From contig USPQ01000002.1 of assembly GCA_900556625.1 (NCBI GenBank), forward strand, positions 6,507-70,506: a DNA stretch of 64,000 nt. The letters are read 5' to 3'. Positions 18,877 to 27,042 of this stretch are shown here, piece after piece; positions within the stretch are counted from its first letter, which is position 1; the number at the start of each line of letters is the position of its first letter. The position numbers and the translations under genes are program-made. The stretch is from an uncultured Bacteroides sp. (GTDB lineage Bacteria > Bacteroidota > Bacteroidia > Bacteroidales > Bacteroidaceae). The notes beneath the pieces are model-generated. The model saw nothing but the letters and a program-made list of their open reading frames with translations. It did no database searches and was not told the origin of the DNA.

Positions 18877-19836
18877 TTAGTGAGGACGAGGACAATCCCA
18901 TATTCCTCCTTGGGCTAAACAGTATTCATGACAGCGCCTACATTCGGAATACCCCCAACCACCAGAATTTAGTCCACTATGTTCTTTCCCCTCCATACAT
19001 TCATTATATTTTTCATTACAATAACTTGTATTACTACTTTGCTGGCTCGCACATACCACCACTTCATATACATAAACCCCAGCAACAGCCAAAGTTACAA
19101 TAGAAGCTACAATCTCACCAGCAGGCGTCGGTTCACCAATAGCAATCGTCCAAACTGTCGCTGTAATTTTGCGACACCATTCTCCTATATTTCCTCCATC
19201 CTCAGGTCCTCTTGTTTTAACCTTCGATAATTTTATATTATTATATGGAGTCCTTAACATTAAACCTTGGTGCTCAAGATAAACTATTTTTTGTCCTCCA
19301 TAGTATAACACAGCAATAACATTCAACAATCTTTCTTGTTCTATTTCTGGGACTTGTGCATGAATTTCTTTATTTAAAGCGACCAACCTAGCCAATAAGT
19401 CTTGAGAAGATCTACTTTTCTCACACTCACCAATAATTTTGTGAATAAACTCCAGCTGAATATCCGTCAACGAATTATACCTTTCCATAAATTCAGTCGC
19501 ACTCATCATCTCAATTGACTGAATCTTTCCGGTAGCACGACTTCTTGCCATTGTAGGACTTGCATTATACCAATCTTCATAAAATTTCTTACGAAAATCC
19601 TTAGAATCAACGACTTCCGAATAATCCATATTTAAATCATTCAATTTCGCTACCGTAATTTCAATTTCTTTAGCCACAGCTTTCCCATAAGCCTCAACCT
19701 GTTTAGGAAAATCAATTTCCTCCTCTACAATTTCTTCTTCAAAAACAGACTGTTTATCTATAAAATCATCACTTTGCGAACAACTTTGCGTAAGCAAAGC
19801 AATACTAAATACAATAAAAATTAAGTTCTTCATCAT
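18877..19836 (-). CDS. lipoprotein with cysteine-rich C-terminal tail
   Basis: A 319-residue lipoprotein of unknown family. The ATG at 19836 gives the signal MMKNLIFIVFSIALLTQSC. An acidic segment (FEEEIVEEEID) and a helical domain follow (about 40-200). Then comes a hydrophobic Gly/Ala/Val-rich segment (about 235-265, ending YEVVVC) and a final 45 residues with seven cysteines (among them YC, NEC, SEC, RRC, EYC, WDC). The layout, a helical pro-region, a hydrophobic stretch and a compact Cys-rich tail, recalls precursors of secreted disulfide-bonded peptides, but no homology is claimed. It follows the DUF1573 gene closely. Confidence 0.8.
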   Translation of the reverse strand: MMKNLIFIVFSIALLTQSCSQSDDFIDKQSVFEEEIVEEEIDFPKQVEAYGKAVAKEIEITVAKLNDLNMDYSEVVDSKDFRKKFYEDWYNASPTMARSRATGKIQSIEMMSATEFMERYNSLTDIQLEFIHKIIGECEKSRSSQDLLARLVALNKEIHAQVPEIEQERLLNVIAVLYYGGQKIVYLEHQGLMLRTPYNNIKLSKVKTRGPEDGGNIGEWCRKITATVWTIAIGEPTPAGEIVASIVTLAVAGVYVYEVVVCASQQSSNTSYCNEKYNECMEGKEHSGLNSGGWGYSECRRCHEYCLAQGGIWDCPRPH

Positions 19837-19859
19837 CTTTGGTTCTTTTAAATTAATAA

Positions 19860-20921
19860 TCAATATATACTGGCTAATATTTTCACATACAGAATAGGCT
19901 TATTTATCGCATTAGAAGTTATAAAAACATCTCTAATTACTTCTCCAGACTCTTCCGACTTAAAATTAAAACTAACCATTGCCGAATCATTAGGAGAAAC
20001 AACAAATTCATCAGTGTGGTCTAATAGATTCAAGCAAGAACAACTTGTAAAAATCCTAGACACCTTTAAAGGATATTTCCCATCATTATAAATAGAGATC
20101 ACAAAAACATTATCTTCACTAACCGTACAATCTGAAAGAGAGACTACCTCACTATTTACTCTAATATTAGGTTCATCATCTATTTTAAAATTTGGATTCA
20201 AAACTTTTTTAGCAGTAATAAACTCATTTTTAAACAATTCTAAATAATAAGGATTCTCCAATTTCATCATCAAATTCGCTAATGTTTTAGTTTCAATAGT
20301 ATCATTATCCATTAGTTCCCCAACCATACCCAAATAAACAGAATATGGATATACCAATGAATCAATTGAGTTATTTAATGCAGTTGGAATATATATACCT
20401 TGATTCAAATCCATTTTACACTTCAAAACTTGATTCAACAAATGGATAACATTATATTTAGGAATTTTAAAGCGGTTAGGATAATGATAATTAGTTATTT
20501 TCATATCAGAAATCGCCTCGGTTGTATATAAAAAAGTTTCTTTAGTTGCTCCAGGAATTAAATCAATGAGTGTCCCAGTATCTGAAAACACACATGTCAA
20601 AGGTAGTGATAGAGGACAAAGCCATTTCATATACCAAGCATTTGAAGAAATGTTAACATCTGCAATATTATAAATAGCTTTGCTTGTATCTACAAAACCT
20701 TTATTCTTCAAGTTTAAACAATACCTTCGAGACAACTCTTGAGTAGAATCTACTAAGACTATACAAAATGCCTTTTCATTTTTATATGCAATAGAGCAAA
20801 TATCTTCAAACGACTGATTACTATATATCTTGTATATATGCTCATTGCAATTAAATAAAAGCAAGCAAATAATTATAGTAAATAAAAAAAATAGAAACGA
20901 TTCTTCAAGTCTTTTTCTCAT
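19860..20921 (-). CDS. lipoprotein with thioredoxin-like and DUF1573 domains
   Basis: A 353-residue lipoprotein (cysteine near residue 25, LLLFNC). The first half (about 35-150) looks like a thioredoxin-type fold without a CXXC motif (AFCIVLVDSTQELSRRYC, PLSLPLTCVFSDTGTLIDLI). The C-terminal 100 residues are a DUF1573 Ig-like domain (PLKVSRIFTSCSC, SPNDSAMVSFNF, SNAINKPILYVKI). DUF1573 domains are common on exported Bacteroidota proteins, often beside TlpA-like proteins. It is the first gene of the minus-strand operon and has a well-placed promoter. Confidence 0.85.
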   Translation of the reverse strand: MRKRLEESFLFFLFTIIICLLLFNCNEHIYKIYSNQSFEDICSIAYKNEKAFCIVLVDSTQELSRRYCLNLKNKGFVDTSKAIYNIADVNISSNAWYMKWLCPLSLPLTCVFSDTGTLIDLIPGATKETFLYTTEAISDMKITNYHYPNRFKIPKYNVIHLLNQVLKCKMDLNQGIYIPTALNNSIDSLVYPYSVYLGMVGELMDNDTIETKTLANLMMKLENPYYLELFKNEFITAKKVLNPNFKIDDEPNIRVNSEVVSLSDCTVSEDNVFVISIYNDGKYPLKVSRIFTSCSCLNLLDHTDEFVVSPNDSAMVSFNFKSEESGEVIRDVFITSNAINKPILYVKILASIY

Positions 20922-20946
20922 ATTCAGAGGTGTATCAAAGTTTTGT

Positions 20947-20978
20947 CAAAGATAAACTGAAAATAAATCTTATACAAG
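20947..20978 (-). promoter_or_regulatory. promoter of the DUF1573 / Cys-rich operon
   Basis: On the minus strand TATCTTTG (20954-20947) matches TAnnTTTG. CTTG at 20978-20975 serves as a three-of-four -33 element with a 20-base spacer. Transcription would start near 20940, about 20 bases before the ATG at 20921. Confidence 0.7.
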
Positions 20979-21126
20979 TAAGTGTTACATCCCTTTCAAT
21001 AATATACCATTAATTTTCAATCACTTATAATCACAGAAAAGATTAGATAACCCTATATTGTAACATTACAAATATGCATTAAATCAAGACCTAACTAGAT
21101 AAACTATTTTTTATGCAAATATTATC

Positions 21127-21156
21127 TTTAAAACAAAACTATTTTTCGTTACTTTG
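21127..21156 (+). promoter_or_regulatory. likely promoter of the symmetric-cysteine lipoprotein gene
   Basis: TTACTTTG at 21149-21156 is one base off the TAnnTTTG consensus. TTTA at 21127-21130 may act as -33 with an 18-base spacer. Its position downstream of a possible start at 21113 favours the ATG at 21185 as the true start. Confidence 0.5.
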
Positions 21157-21184
21157 TACCCACAACAAACTAAATCGAACGGAT

Positions 21185-21835
21185 ATGATTAACCCAAAGA
21201 AAAAAATTAGCCTCCATGTAACAGCCATTGTCTGTGTTGTACTTGCAACAACTTTTTTCAATAGTTGTAATTCGAATGATTATAATGATGAGCAAATGTA
21301 TGATACAAAACTCCTTATTGATACCATAGCAACTTCTGATGAATTTGGGGAATTTGAAAGGAACAGTGAACTTCTATCAGATAAGTTTCAAGCTTACACT
21401 TCAACCTTGAGCGCAGAAGAGTATAACAAACTCATGGAAAATTTAAACGATGATGATTATATGGAAGAGTTTATCGGAAAAGCAAATTTAGAAAAAGAAC
21501 TCCAACAGATGAATGAAGCCAAGGAAAACTTACTTTTGCACACTGGGTTCTCCAGACTAAGCGAGGATGAACGTATGTTACTATTCATGCAGTATGCTGA
21601 AAGTCGTGAATTTACAGGAAAAACACTTATAAAGACACGAACAGAAGGTAATGCTAATAGTTGCGAAACAAATAAACAGATAGCGTATGCACAAGCAAAA
21701 GCAGATTATGATAATGCTATCATAAAATGTAGACAAGAGTCTTCTACAAATTATTGTTATACACAAGCATTAGCTAAGTATGAAAGAAGTAAAAGAACAT
21801 CTGACAGAGTATACGAAGAATGTATAAAAAAATAA
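21185..21835 (+). CDS. lipoprotein with symmetric C-X21-C-X8-C-X21-C tail
   Basis: A 216-residue lipoprotein from ATG 21185 (signal ending TTFFNSC). The first 130 residues are acidic and helical. The last 60 residues contain four cysteines spaced exactly C-X21-C-X8-C-X21-C, in two Ala/Tyr-rich helices. That spacing would let a helical hairpin be clamped by two disulfides. The gene is divergent from the DUF1573 operon and shares its general design, lipoprotein plus Cys-containing tail, with the 18877-19836 product. Family unknown. Confidence 0.82.
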   Translation: MINPKKKISLHVTAIVCVVLATTFFNSCNSNDYNDEQMYDTKLLIDTIATSDEFGEFERNSELLSDKFQAYTSTLSAEEYNKLMENLNDDDYMEEFIGKANLEKELQQMNEAKENLLLHTGFSRLSEDERMLLFMQYAESREFTGKTLIKTRTEGNANSCETNKQIAYAQAKADYDNAIIKCRQESSTNYCYTQALAKYERSKRTSDRVYEECIKK

Positions 21836-22119
21836 TTATATATATAGTCTTGAATAATGTAATGTGGCTTACCAGCATTGCAATGTGTTATTTAGATTGC
21901 TTTATTGACAACTTAAACTACACATTTCAAGATTTCCTAATTATCTTCTTTGAACTTCTCGCACGTATAACACTTGTAATAGGAGCAATCAGTATATTCC
22001 CACAAGAACCATACTCTAATAAAAGAGTGTGGTTCTATTACATCATCATGGGTGGGAGTTTGACTATTATTGACACATTTATACGATTGGCAGGTACTTT
22101 ACAAAAGTTATTATTTTAA
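21820..22119 (+). CDS. small three-TM membrane protein
   Basis: A 99-residue hydrophobic protein with three predicted membrane helices (about 3-24, 37-58, 72-93). It overlaps the end of the preceding lipoprotein gene by 16 bases in another frame, suggesting translational coupling, and its 3' end overlaps the convergent regulator gene by nine bases. It may anchor or export the lipoprotein, or act as an immunity-type partner; this is inference from position only. Confidence 0.6.
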   Translation: MYKKIIIYIVLNNVMWLTSIAMCYLDCFIDNLNYTFQDFLIIFFELLARITLVIGAISIFPQEPYSNKRVWFYYIIMGGSLTIIDTFIRLAGTLQKLLF

Positions 22120-22911
22120 TTCCTTTTGAAGAAAAATGTCCAAATCCTTGTCGTCAAGCCCTAAACGCTTTCGAGCACGAGACCTCATCGTACGATAAGT
22201 CCCATCAGTAATACAAAATATAGATAATATTTCCTCTTTCTTCTTATACATCCGAATCAACACACATAATACAATATCTCGCGGTGGAAGTTGGAAATCC
22301 TGCTTCTTAAGCCAATTAAAAAACTCAGGATCAACAATTTGGCATCCTTCCACCAGCAAAAGATAGTCTTTGGCCGAGAATTGAGCAATAGATTGATTCT
22401 CTACGAGCTTACGCAAGAAAGAAATTCCTTTCTGTTCTGGTGGAGGAGAATCTAGCAATTGCTGTATTTTTTGAGCTTGAAGAATAGCCTGCCGACGTTC
22501 GTCCGCCAATTTATGATACAGTGTAATAGAGACTTTTATTGTAGCGGCTACCATTATACCAATAACGGCTAACACAGGAATAGTATACTCAGATAATACC
22601 GGTGCTATTTCCATATGGATTTCTCTCGGCATAATCATATAAATTTCATCTGCTGTAATCAAAATAAAAGCTGCAATGAACTGCCAATCTATCACCTCAG
22701 AAATGCCAAAGGGTTCTCCCTTCTCATGAAATGTCCACAGTAATGCCCCCACAAAGAGAGTCAACCACATCAATAGATGCATAGAAGATGAGAATGCATC
22801 AACATACACTCCAGGAAAAAATGCCTGAAATATATAAGCTGCCAACAGAATCAAACAACAAAGCAAACCTCCTGACAGTAACTGTTTAAAAGAATAAGTC
22901 GAAAATTTCAT
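22111..22911 (-). CDS. membrane-anchored HTH transcription regulator
   Basis: A 266-residue protein with four hydrophobic segments (about 10-30, 42-62, 74-92, 107-130), a coiled linker (about 130-160) and a C-terminal LuxR-like helix-turn-helix (LPPRDIVLCVLIRMYKKKEE followed by ITDGTYRTMRSRARKRLGL). This layout occurs in Bacteroidota one-component regulators that signal from the membrane. Its target is unknown; the adjacent Cys-rich lipoprotein locus is a candidate. Confidence 0.72.
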   Translation of the reverse strand: MKFSTYSFKQLLSGGLLCCLILLAAYIFQAFFPGVYVDAFSSSMHLLMWLTLFVGALLWTFHEKGEPFGISEVIDWQFIAAFILITADEIYMIMPREIHMEIAPVLSEYTIPVLAVIGIMVAATIKVSITLYHKLADERRQAILQAQKIQQLLDSPPPEQKGISFLRKLVENQSIAQFSAKDYLLLVEGCQIVDPEFFNWLKKQDFQLPPRDIVLCVLIRMYKKKEEILSIFCITDGTYRTMRSRARKRLGLDDKDLDIFLQKELK

Positions 22912-22940
22912 TACTTACTTTATCTTGTGCTCTTGAATTA

Positions 22941-22974
22941 CAAATATAGCGAAAAGAATATTCACATAGTCAAT
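22941..22974 (-). promoter_or_regulatory. promoter of the membrane-anchored regulator
   Basis: On the minus strand TATATTTG (22948-22941) fits TAnnTTTG. ATTG at 22974-22971 gives a three-of-four -33 element with a 22-base spacer. It is 30 bases upstream of the ATG at 22911. Confidence 0.6.
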
Positions 22975-23085
22975 CATCATCAATATTCTTCTTCACAAGA
23001 TAAAAAAGATGTATTATCAAACGAGATAATTGCACCTTCATCGTTTTTAAAGCATGTTACACATTAGGTTATCCCTCGCTTTCTT

Positions 23086-23661
23086 TTATCGAACAGCTTT
23101 ACAGAAACAATCTTCCAAATGATCATTCACAAAACCGGCAGCCTGCAAAAAAGCATAACAAATAGTTGATCCAAAAAACTTGAAGCCTCGCTTTCTCATG
23201 TCTTTGCTCATAGCGTCCGATTCGGGAGATGTAGCCGGAACCTGACTTAAAGTTTTAAAATTATTGACAACAGCCCGTTGTTTGGGGAAGAATGATAAGG
23301 TGTATTTGTAGAAACTACCGTACTCTTTCTGAATAGCTATAAATAGTTTTGCATTATTGATTGTACTATTGATCTTCAACCGATTTTTGACGATTCCATC
23401 ATATTGCATTAACCGTTCGATATCTTCCTGTGTCATTTGTGCTACTTTCTCCACATCAAAATGATGAAAGGCTTCCCGGTATCCTTCACGCTTTCGAAGG
23501 ATAGTAATCCAGGATAGTCCTGCCTGAGCACTTTCGAGTACCAAGAACTCAAATAGAGTTCTGTCATCAGTAACGGGTTGGCCCCATTCTTCGTCATGGT
23601 ATTTTATGTATAATTCATCTGTTCCGGCCCAGCCGCAACGTGCATTTATCAGATCTTCCAT
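23086..23661 (-). CDS. tag: DNA-3-methyladenine glycosylase I
   Basis: A 191-residue base-excision enzyme that removes 3-methyladenine from alkylated DNA. The family motifs are complete: RCGW at the start, YHDEEWG (His22), FEFLVLESAQAGLSW, the CY-FLQAAG stretch and NDHLEDC near the end. Cys9, His22, and the His and Cys of NDHLEDC correspond to the structural zinc ligands known from E. coli Tag. Length is normal. It stands 125 bases downstream of galM on the same strand, separated by a hairpin. Confidence 0.96.
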   Translation of the reverse strand: MEDLINARCGWAGTDELYIKYHDEEWGQPVTDDRTLFEFLVLESAQAGLSWITILRKREGYREAFHHFDVEKVAQMTQEDIERLMQYDGIVKNRLKINSTINNAKLFIAIQKEYGSFYKYTLSFFPKQRAVVNNFKTLSQVPATSPESDAMSKDMRKRGFKFFGSTICYAFLQAAGFVNDHLEDCFCKAVR

Positions 23662-23671
23662 ACTCTTTTAT

Positions 23672-23717
23672 ATTATTATTAAGCAGTCAACATCTAAAAC
23701 ATCAGATATTGACTGCT
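23672..23717 (-). terminator. hairpin between galM and tag
   Basis: AGCAGTCAA at 23682-23690 pairs with TTGACTGCT at 23709-23717 and the stem extends inward to 13-14 bp with one mismatch. On the minus strand it is followed by TTAATAATAATAT. It probably terminates galM, although the T-run is broken. Confidence 0.6.
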
Positions 23718-23785
23718 CACATTTAACGGGATTATTTCTGTTATTACAAATACCCCTATAACGAAACGCTCGGAACTAATCTGTA

Positions 23786-24916
23786 TTACTTGTCCACCGA
23801 GAATTTAAAAATACACTGGCTCATGTATTTCTCGCCCGGACGCAGAACAGCCGAAGGCCATTCAGGCTTGTTCGGAGTATCCGGATATTTCTGTGTTTCA
23901 AGACATACGGAAGCACGTTGATTATAGGTAATACCTTTCTTTCCGGTCAGCGAACCATCAAGGAAGTTTCCGGCATATACCTGAACTCCCGGTTCATTGG
24001 TATATACATCCAATACAATACCTGTTTTCTGAGATTTCAATGAAGCAGCCCTACGGTTAATATCGCCTTTGGCATTCAATACCCAGTTGTGATCATAACC
24101 ATTACCGTTCTTCAGTTGCACAAAGTCGAAATCGTTGATACGTTCTCCCACCGGCATTGGTGTACGGAAATCCATTGGAGTATCTTCTACCGGAACTATT
24201 TCACCGGTAGTCATAAAGGTGCTGTCCACCGGAGTATAATAATCTGCATCAATAGTCAGCAGATGCTCTGCGTTGCTGCCCGCATCGCCATCCAGATTAA
24301 AATAAGAGTGGTTGGTCATATTGACAATAGTCGGTTTATCCGTCTCCGCTTCATACTGAATATCGATTGCATTGTCGTCAGTCAGTTTCATTAGCACTTT
24401 ACAAGTAATGTTTCCCGGAAAACCTTCTTCACCATCTTTTGCCACATAAGTCAGTTGCAATTCCTGCGGATTCAATTGTACGGCGTCATACACCCGATAC
24501 TGGAACCCTTGCGGACCTCCGTGCAGGCAATGGCCGTAGTTATTACGGGGAAGCTGATATTCTACGCCGTCCAACGTAAACTTACCCTGATTGATACGGT
24601 TAGCATAACGTCCGATGCTTGCACCGAAGTCGGAAGGTTTGCTGATATAATCCTGAATGGAATCGAAACCAAGAACTACATCACGCATCTGTCCGTCCTT
24701 ATCGGGAACCATGACAGAAACAATGCGTCCGCCAAAGTTCGTGATGCAAACTTCCATATTGTTCTTGTTGCGCAGAATGTAGAGATCGGTTTTCTTTCCG
24801 TCCACTTCCGTACGGAAATTACTCTGTAATAGACCGGAATCCGTAGCTTTCTCGGCTTTCGGTGTACAAGCTGCCATTAAAAGGGCGGCAACTGCCCATA
24901 CACATAACTTTTTCAT
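23786..24916 (-). CDS. galM: aldose 1-epimerase (galactose mutarotase) lipoprotein
   Basis: A 376-residue mutarotase that interconverts alpha and beta anomers of hexoses. Visible family motifs are GRYANRI, NNYGHCLHGGPQGF, NMTNHSYFNLDG (catalytic His region), GYDHNWVLN and TNEPGVQVYAGNF with the downstream Glu (CLETQ). A lipoprotein signal (Cys17, LMAAC) places it in the envelope, as in several Bacteroides mutarotases, unlike cytoplasmic E. coli GalM. It is a stand-alone gene. Confidence 0.95.
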   Translation of the reverse strand: MKKLCVWAVAALLMAACTPKAEKATDSGLLQSNFRTEVDGKKTDLYILRNKNNMEVCITNFGGRIVSVMVPDKDGQMRDVVLGFDSIQDYISKPSDFGASIGRYANRINQGKFTLDGVEYQLPRNNYGHCLHGGPQGFQYRVYDAVQLNPQELQLTYVAKDGEEGFPGNITCKVLMKLTDDNAIDIQYEAETDKPTIVNMTNHSYFNLDGDAGSNAEHLLTIDADYYTPVDSTFMTTGEIVPVEDTPMDFRTPMPVGERINDFDFVQLKNGNGYDHNWVLNAKGDINRRAASLKSQKTGIVLDVYTNEPGVQVYAGNFLDGSLTGKKGITYNQRASVCLETQKYPDTPNKPEWPSAVLRPGEKYMSQCIFKFSVDK

Positions 24917-25171
24917 GGTGTTTTATTAATTAATTACTATTAAACAGACTTACCAAAAGAAATCTAAAATTCATTCTACAAAGATGAGAAAAAACTAATT
25001 GTTTTTTTAAAACAAATTGTTCAATAAAGGATAAAAATTAATCATTAATTCAACTTTTAGAATAATACATTAGAAAAAAGATGCCAAATACACCCTTCAT
25101 TTGCAATAACTTACCTAGAAAAGATTTAGTTTTGACATATTTCTTGTATACGTATGCCTTACATTGCTTGA

Positions 25172-26479
25172 CTATCGGTTCAGCCAAGGTTCCGGATTCA
25201 GTTTCTCTTTCTCCCGGCGTAACTGGAAGTGCAATACCGTTCTTCCATTATCAGTGCCGTCAGAGAAAACTTGTCCGATAGATTGCTTGGTCTTCACCAT
25301 GTCGCCGGACTTTACAGAAGCCGATGATAAGTTACAGTAAACGGAAATATAGTTGCCATGGCGGATTAGCACATTAAATAATCCATTCAACTGGAATACT
25401 GCTGCGACTTTTCCGTCAAAGATAGCACGTGCCTGTGCTCCCGGCTTTCCTTGGATATCAATACCTTTATTATCCAGTTTCACATTACGAAGACCTTCCA
25501 CAGCATATTGTCCATAATGGCTGGTGATAATATAAGCACCGGATATAGGCATAGGAAGTTTTCCCCGATTGGCTGCAAAATTGCCGGACAATTCCCGGTC
25601 GGCTTTACTCATTGTATAAGTTTCCAGAGGCTTCGAGTTCGTTTTAACGGTTGTTCCGGTTCCGGCAGTTTGACTTTCTTTACCCTCCGCTTTCTTACGG
25701 GCGGCAGCCTCGCGTCGGGCTTCTTCCTCGGCACGCTTGCGGGCACGTTCTATTTCTTCTGCAATCAACTTGTCAATGCGGGCATTCAATTGGTTAGCTT
25801 CTCTCCGTTTCTTATTGATCTCACCTTGCAACCCTCTCTGTTTCTTTTGCAGATTGGCCACAAGCGTACGTTTTTCCTTCTCCTGCGCTTCCAGTTTGGT
25901 CTTCTCGCCTTCACGCTCTTTCAACAGACTCTCTTTAGCGGCTTTCACCTGTTCCCGTTCCACCTTTTTCTTCCGTATCTGTTCCTGTTTCTTCAGGATT
26001 TCCTCACCTTGCAACCGTTGATAAGTAGCATATTCACGAACATAGCGCATACGGCGGTAAGTCTGCCCGAGATTCTTGGCAGAGAAAATAAACATCAGTT
26101 TTTCTTCAATCGACTTGTTCTTATACAAGTATTGGACAGAAGCCTCATACTTTTTCTTCTTATCCTTCAAATCCTTTTGCAAACCGTTCAACTGACGTTG
26201 CAAGGAAGTCAGTTCACGTTCTATCGCTTCCACGTCATTATTGATAGCAATGATATAACGTTTCCGCTCCTCGATCTGGCCAGTCAATACCGCCAGACTA
26301 TTCAACTGACTACCCACATCTTTCTTTGTATCCTTCAAGATTGATTCCGTCTCGGAGATCTGCTTTTGCAGCGCACCACGTTTGCTTTCCAACTCACGAA
26401 TCAGCTTGTTCGACTGAGCGAAAAGAGGAATTGCCAACCATAGGCAACCAATCAGAATTACAAAGAAATGTTTCATCAT
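25172..26479 (-). CDS. EnvC-like murein hydrolase activator (degenerate M23)
   Basis: A 435-residue periplasmic protein with a signal peptide (to about 22, PLFAQ), long coiled coil (about 23-260, very rich in K, E and R) and a C-terminal LytM/M23 domain (about 315-435). The usual zinc ligands are altered: the first His is replaced in NKGIDIQ and the HxH motif reads VLHFQLR. This fits an EnvC-type activator of amidases rather than an active peptidase. It is the last gene of the dut operon, and its start overlaps the stop of the preceding gene by four bases. Confidence 0.9.
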   Translation of the reverse strand: MMKHFFVILIGCLWLAIPLFAQSNKLIRELESKRGALQKQISETESILKDTKKDVGSQLNSLAVLTGQIEERKRYIIAINNDVEAIERELTSLQRQLNGLQKDLKDKKKKYEASVQYLYKNKSIEEKLMFIFSAKNLGQTYRRMRYVREYATYQRLQGEEILKKQEQIRKKKVEREQVKAAKESLLKEREGEKTKLEAQEKEKRTLVANLQKKQRGLQGEINKKRREANQLNARIDKLIAEEIERARKRAEEEARREAAARKKAEGKESQTAGTGTTVKTNSKPLETYTMSKADRELSGNFAANRGKLPMPISGAYIITSHYGQYAVEGLRNVKLDNKGIDIQGKPGAQARAIFDGKVAAVFQLNGLFNVLIRHGNYISVYCNLSSASVKSGDMVKTKQSIGQVFSDGTDNGRTVLHFQLRREKEKLNPEPWLNR

Positions 26480-27042
26480 AAGAAAGCTACCAGCATTTTT
26501 ACTAATTCTTCCAAGGGAACTTGCCGATATTTAGAAGTAAGTTCCGTAGGAGTCATTGAAAATTCTTTTGTCGAGAACTCATAAAGTTGGACTTTAGCCT
26601 TTTCCAACGAAGGAATGCCTATATCTTTTCCGGACAATTCCGTCTTCCCACCGGGAAAAGAGGCATCCAACAATATCTTCTCCAGACGGGAAAATTCTGC
26701 ATTCTTCGGCAGCATGCCCTTCAATTCATCTTTGGTGGCACGGACAAAACGTTTGTTCATCCGGTCTACCAATAGCACACCGTCAGGAGTAACTTCCACA
26801 CGCGCTACTTCCGTACGCAAGATAGGCATTAATAAGGATATTTGTACCCGCTCATGGGTTTTCATCTTCATAGTTCCCCCAACAGACATACTTCCCCCCT
26901 TTTTACCGGGAATAGTCAATTGAAGTTTGGAAGTCAGATAGCTGGACACCTGAACATTCTTCTCCGAAGTCGCCAAATGCTTCGAGCTCTTACACCCGGC
27001 CAGCACAACTACAACCAACAATAGAAAAACTATTCTTTTCAT
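26476..27042 (-). CDS. DUF4292 lipoprotein
   Basis: A 188-residue lipoprotein (Cys17, VVLAGC) of the DUF4292 family, a LolB/LolA-like beta fold: VQVSSYLTSKLQLTIPG, VQISLLMPILRTEVARVEVT and VLLVDRMNKRFVRAT. The family commonly lies between a TPR lipoprotein and an EnvC-like gene in Bacteroidota, as here, and an outer-membrane lipoprotein or lipid handling role has been suggested by fold only. It overlaps both neighbours by four bases. Confidence 0.88.
   Translation of the reverse strand: MKRIVFLLLVVVVLAGCKSSKHLATSEKNVQVSSYLTSKLQLTIPGKKGGSMSVGGTMKMKTHERVQISLLMPILRTEVARVEVTPDGVLLVDRMNKRFVRATKDELKGMLPKNAEFSRLEKILLDASFPGGKTELSGKDIGIPSLEKAKVQLYEFSTKEFSMTPTELTSKYRQVPLEELVKMLVAFL

Noticed and set aside
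21113..21184. longer N-terminus for the symmetric-cysteine lipoprotein
   Set aside because: The extension contains the likely promoter and would bury the lipoprotein signal.
25081..25281. 66-residue plus-strand frame near galM
   Set aside because: Overlaps the 3' end of the EnvC-like gene on the other strand and has no signal of coding.
25451..26344. 297-residue plus-strand frame opposite the EnvC-like gene
   Set aside because: Antisense to a low-complexity coiled-coil coding region whose codon pattern leaves the other strand open; Phe/Leu-rich product without features.
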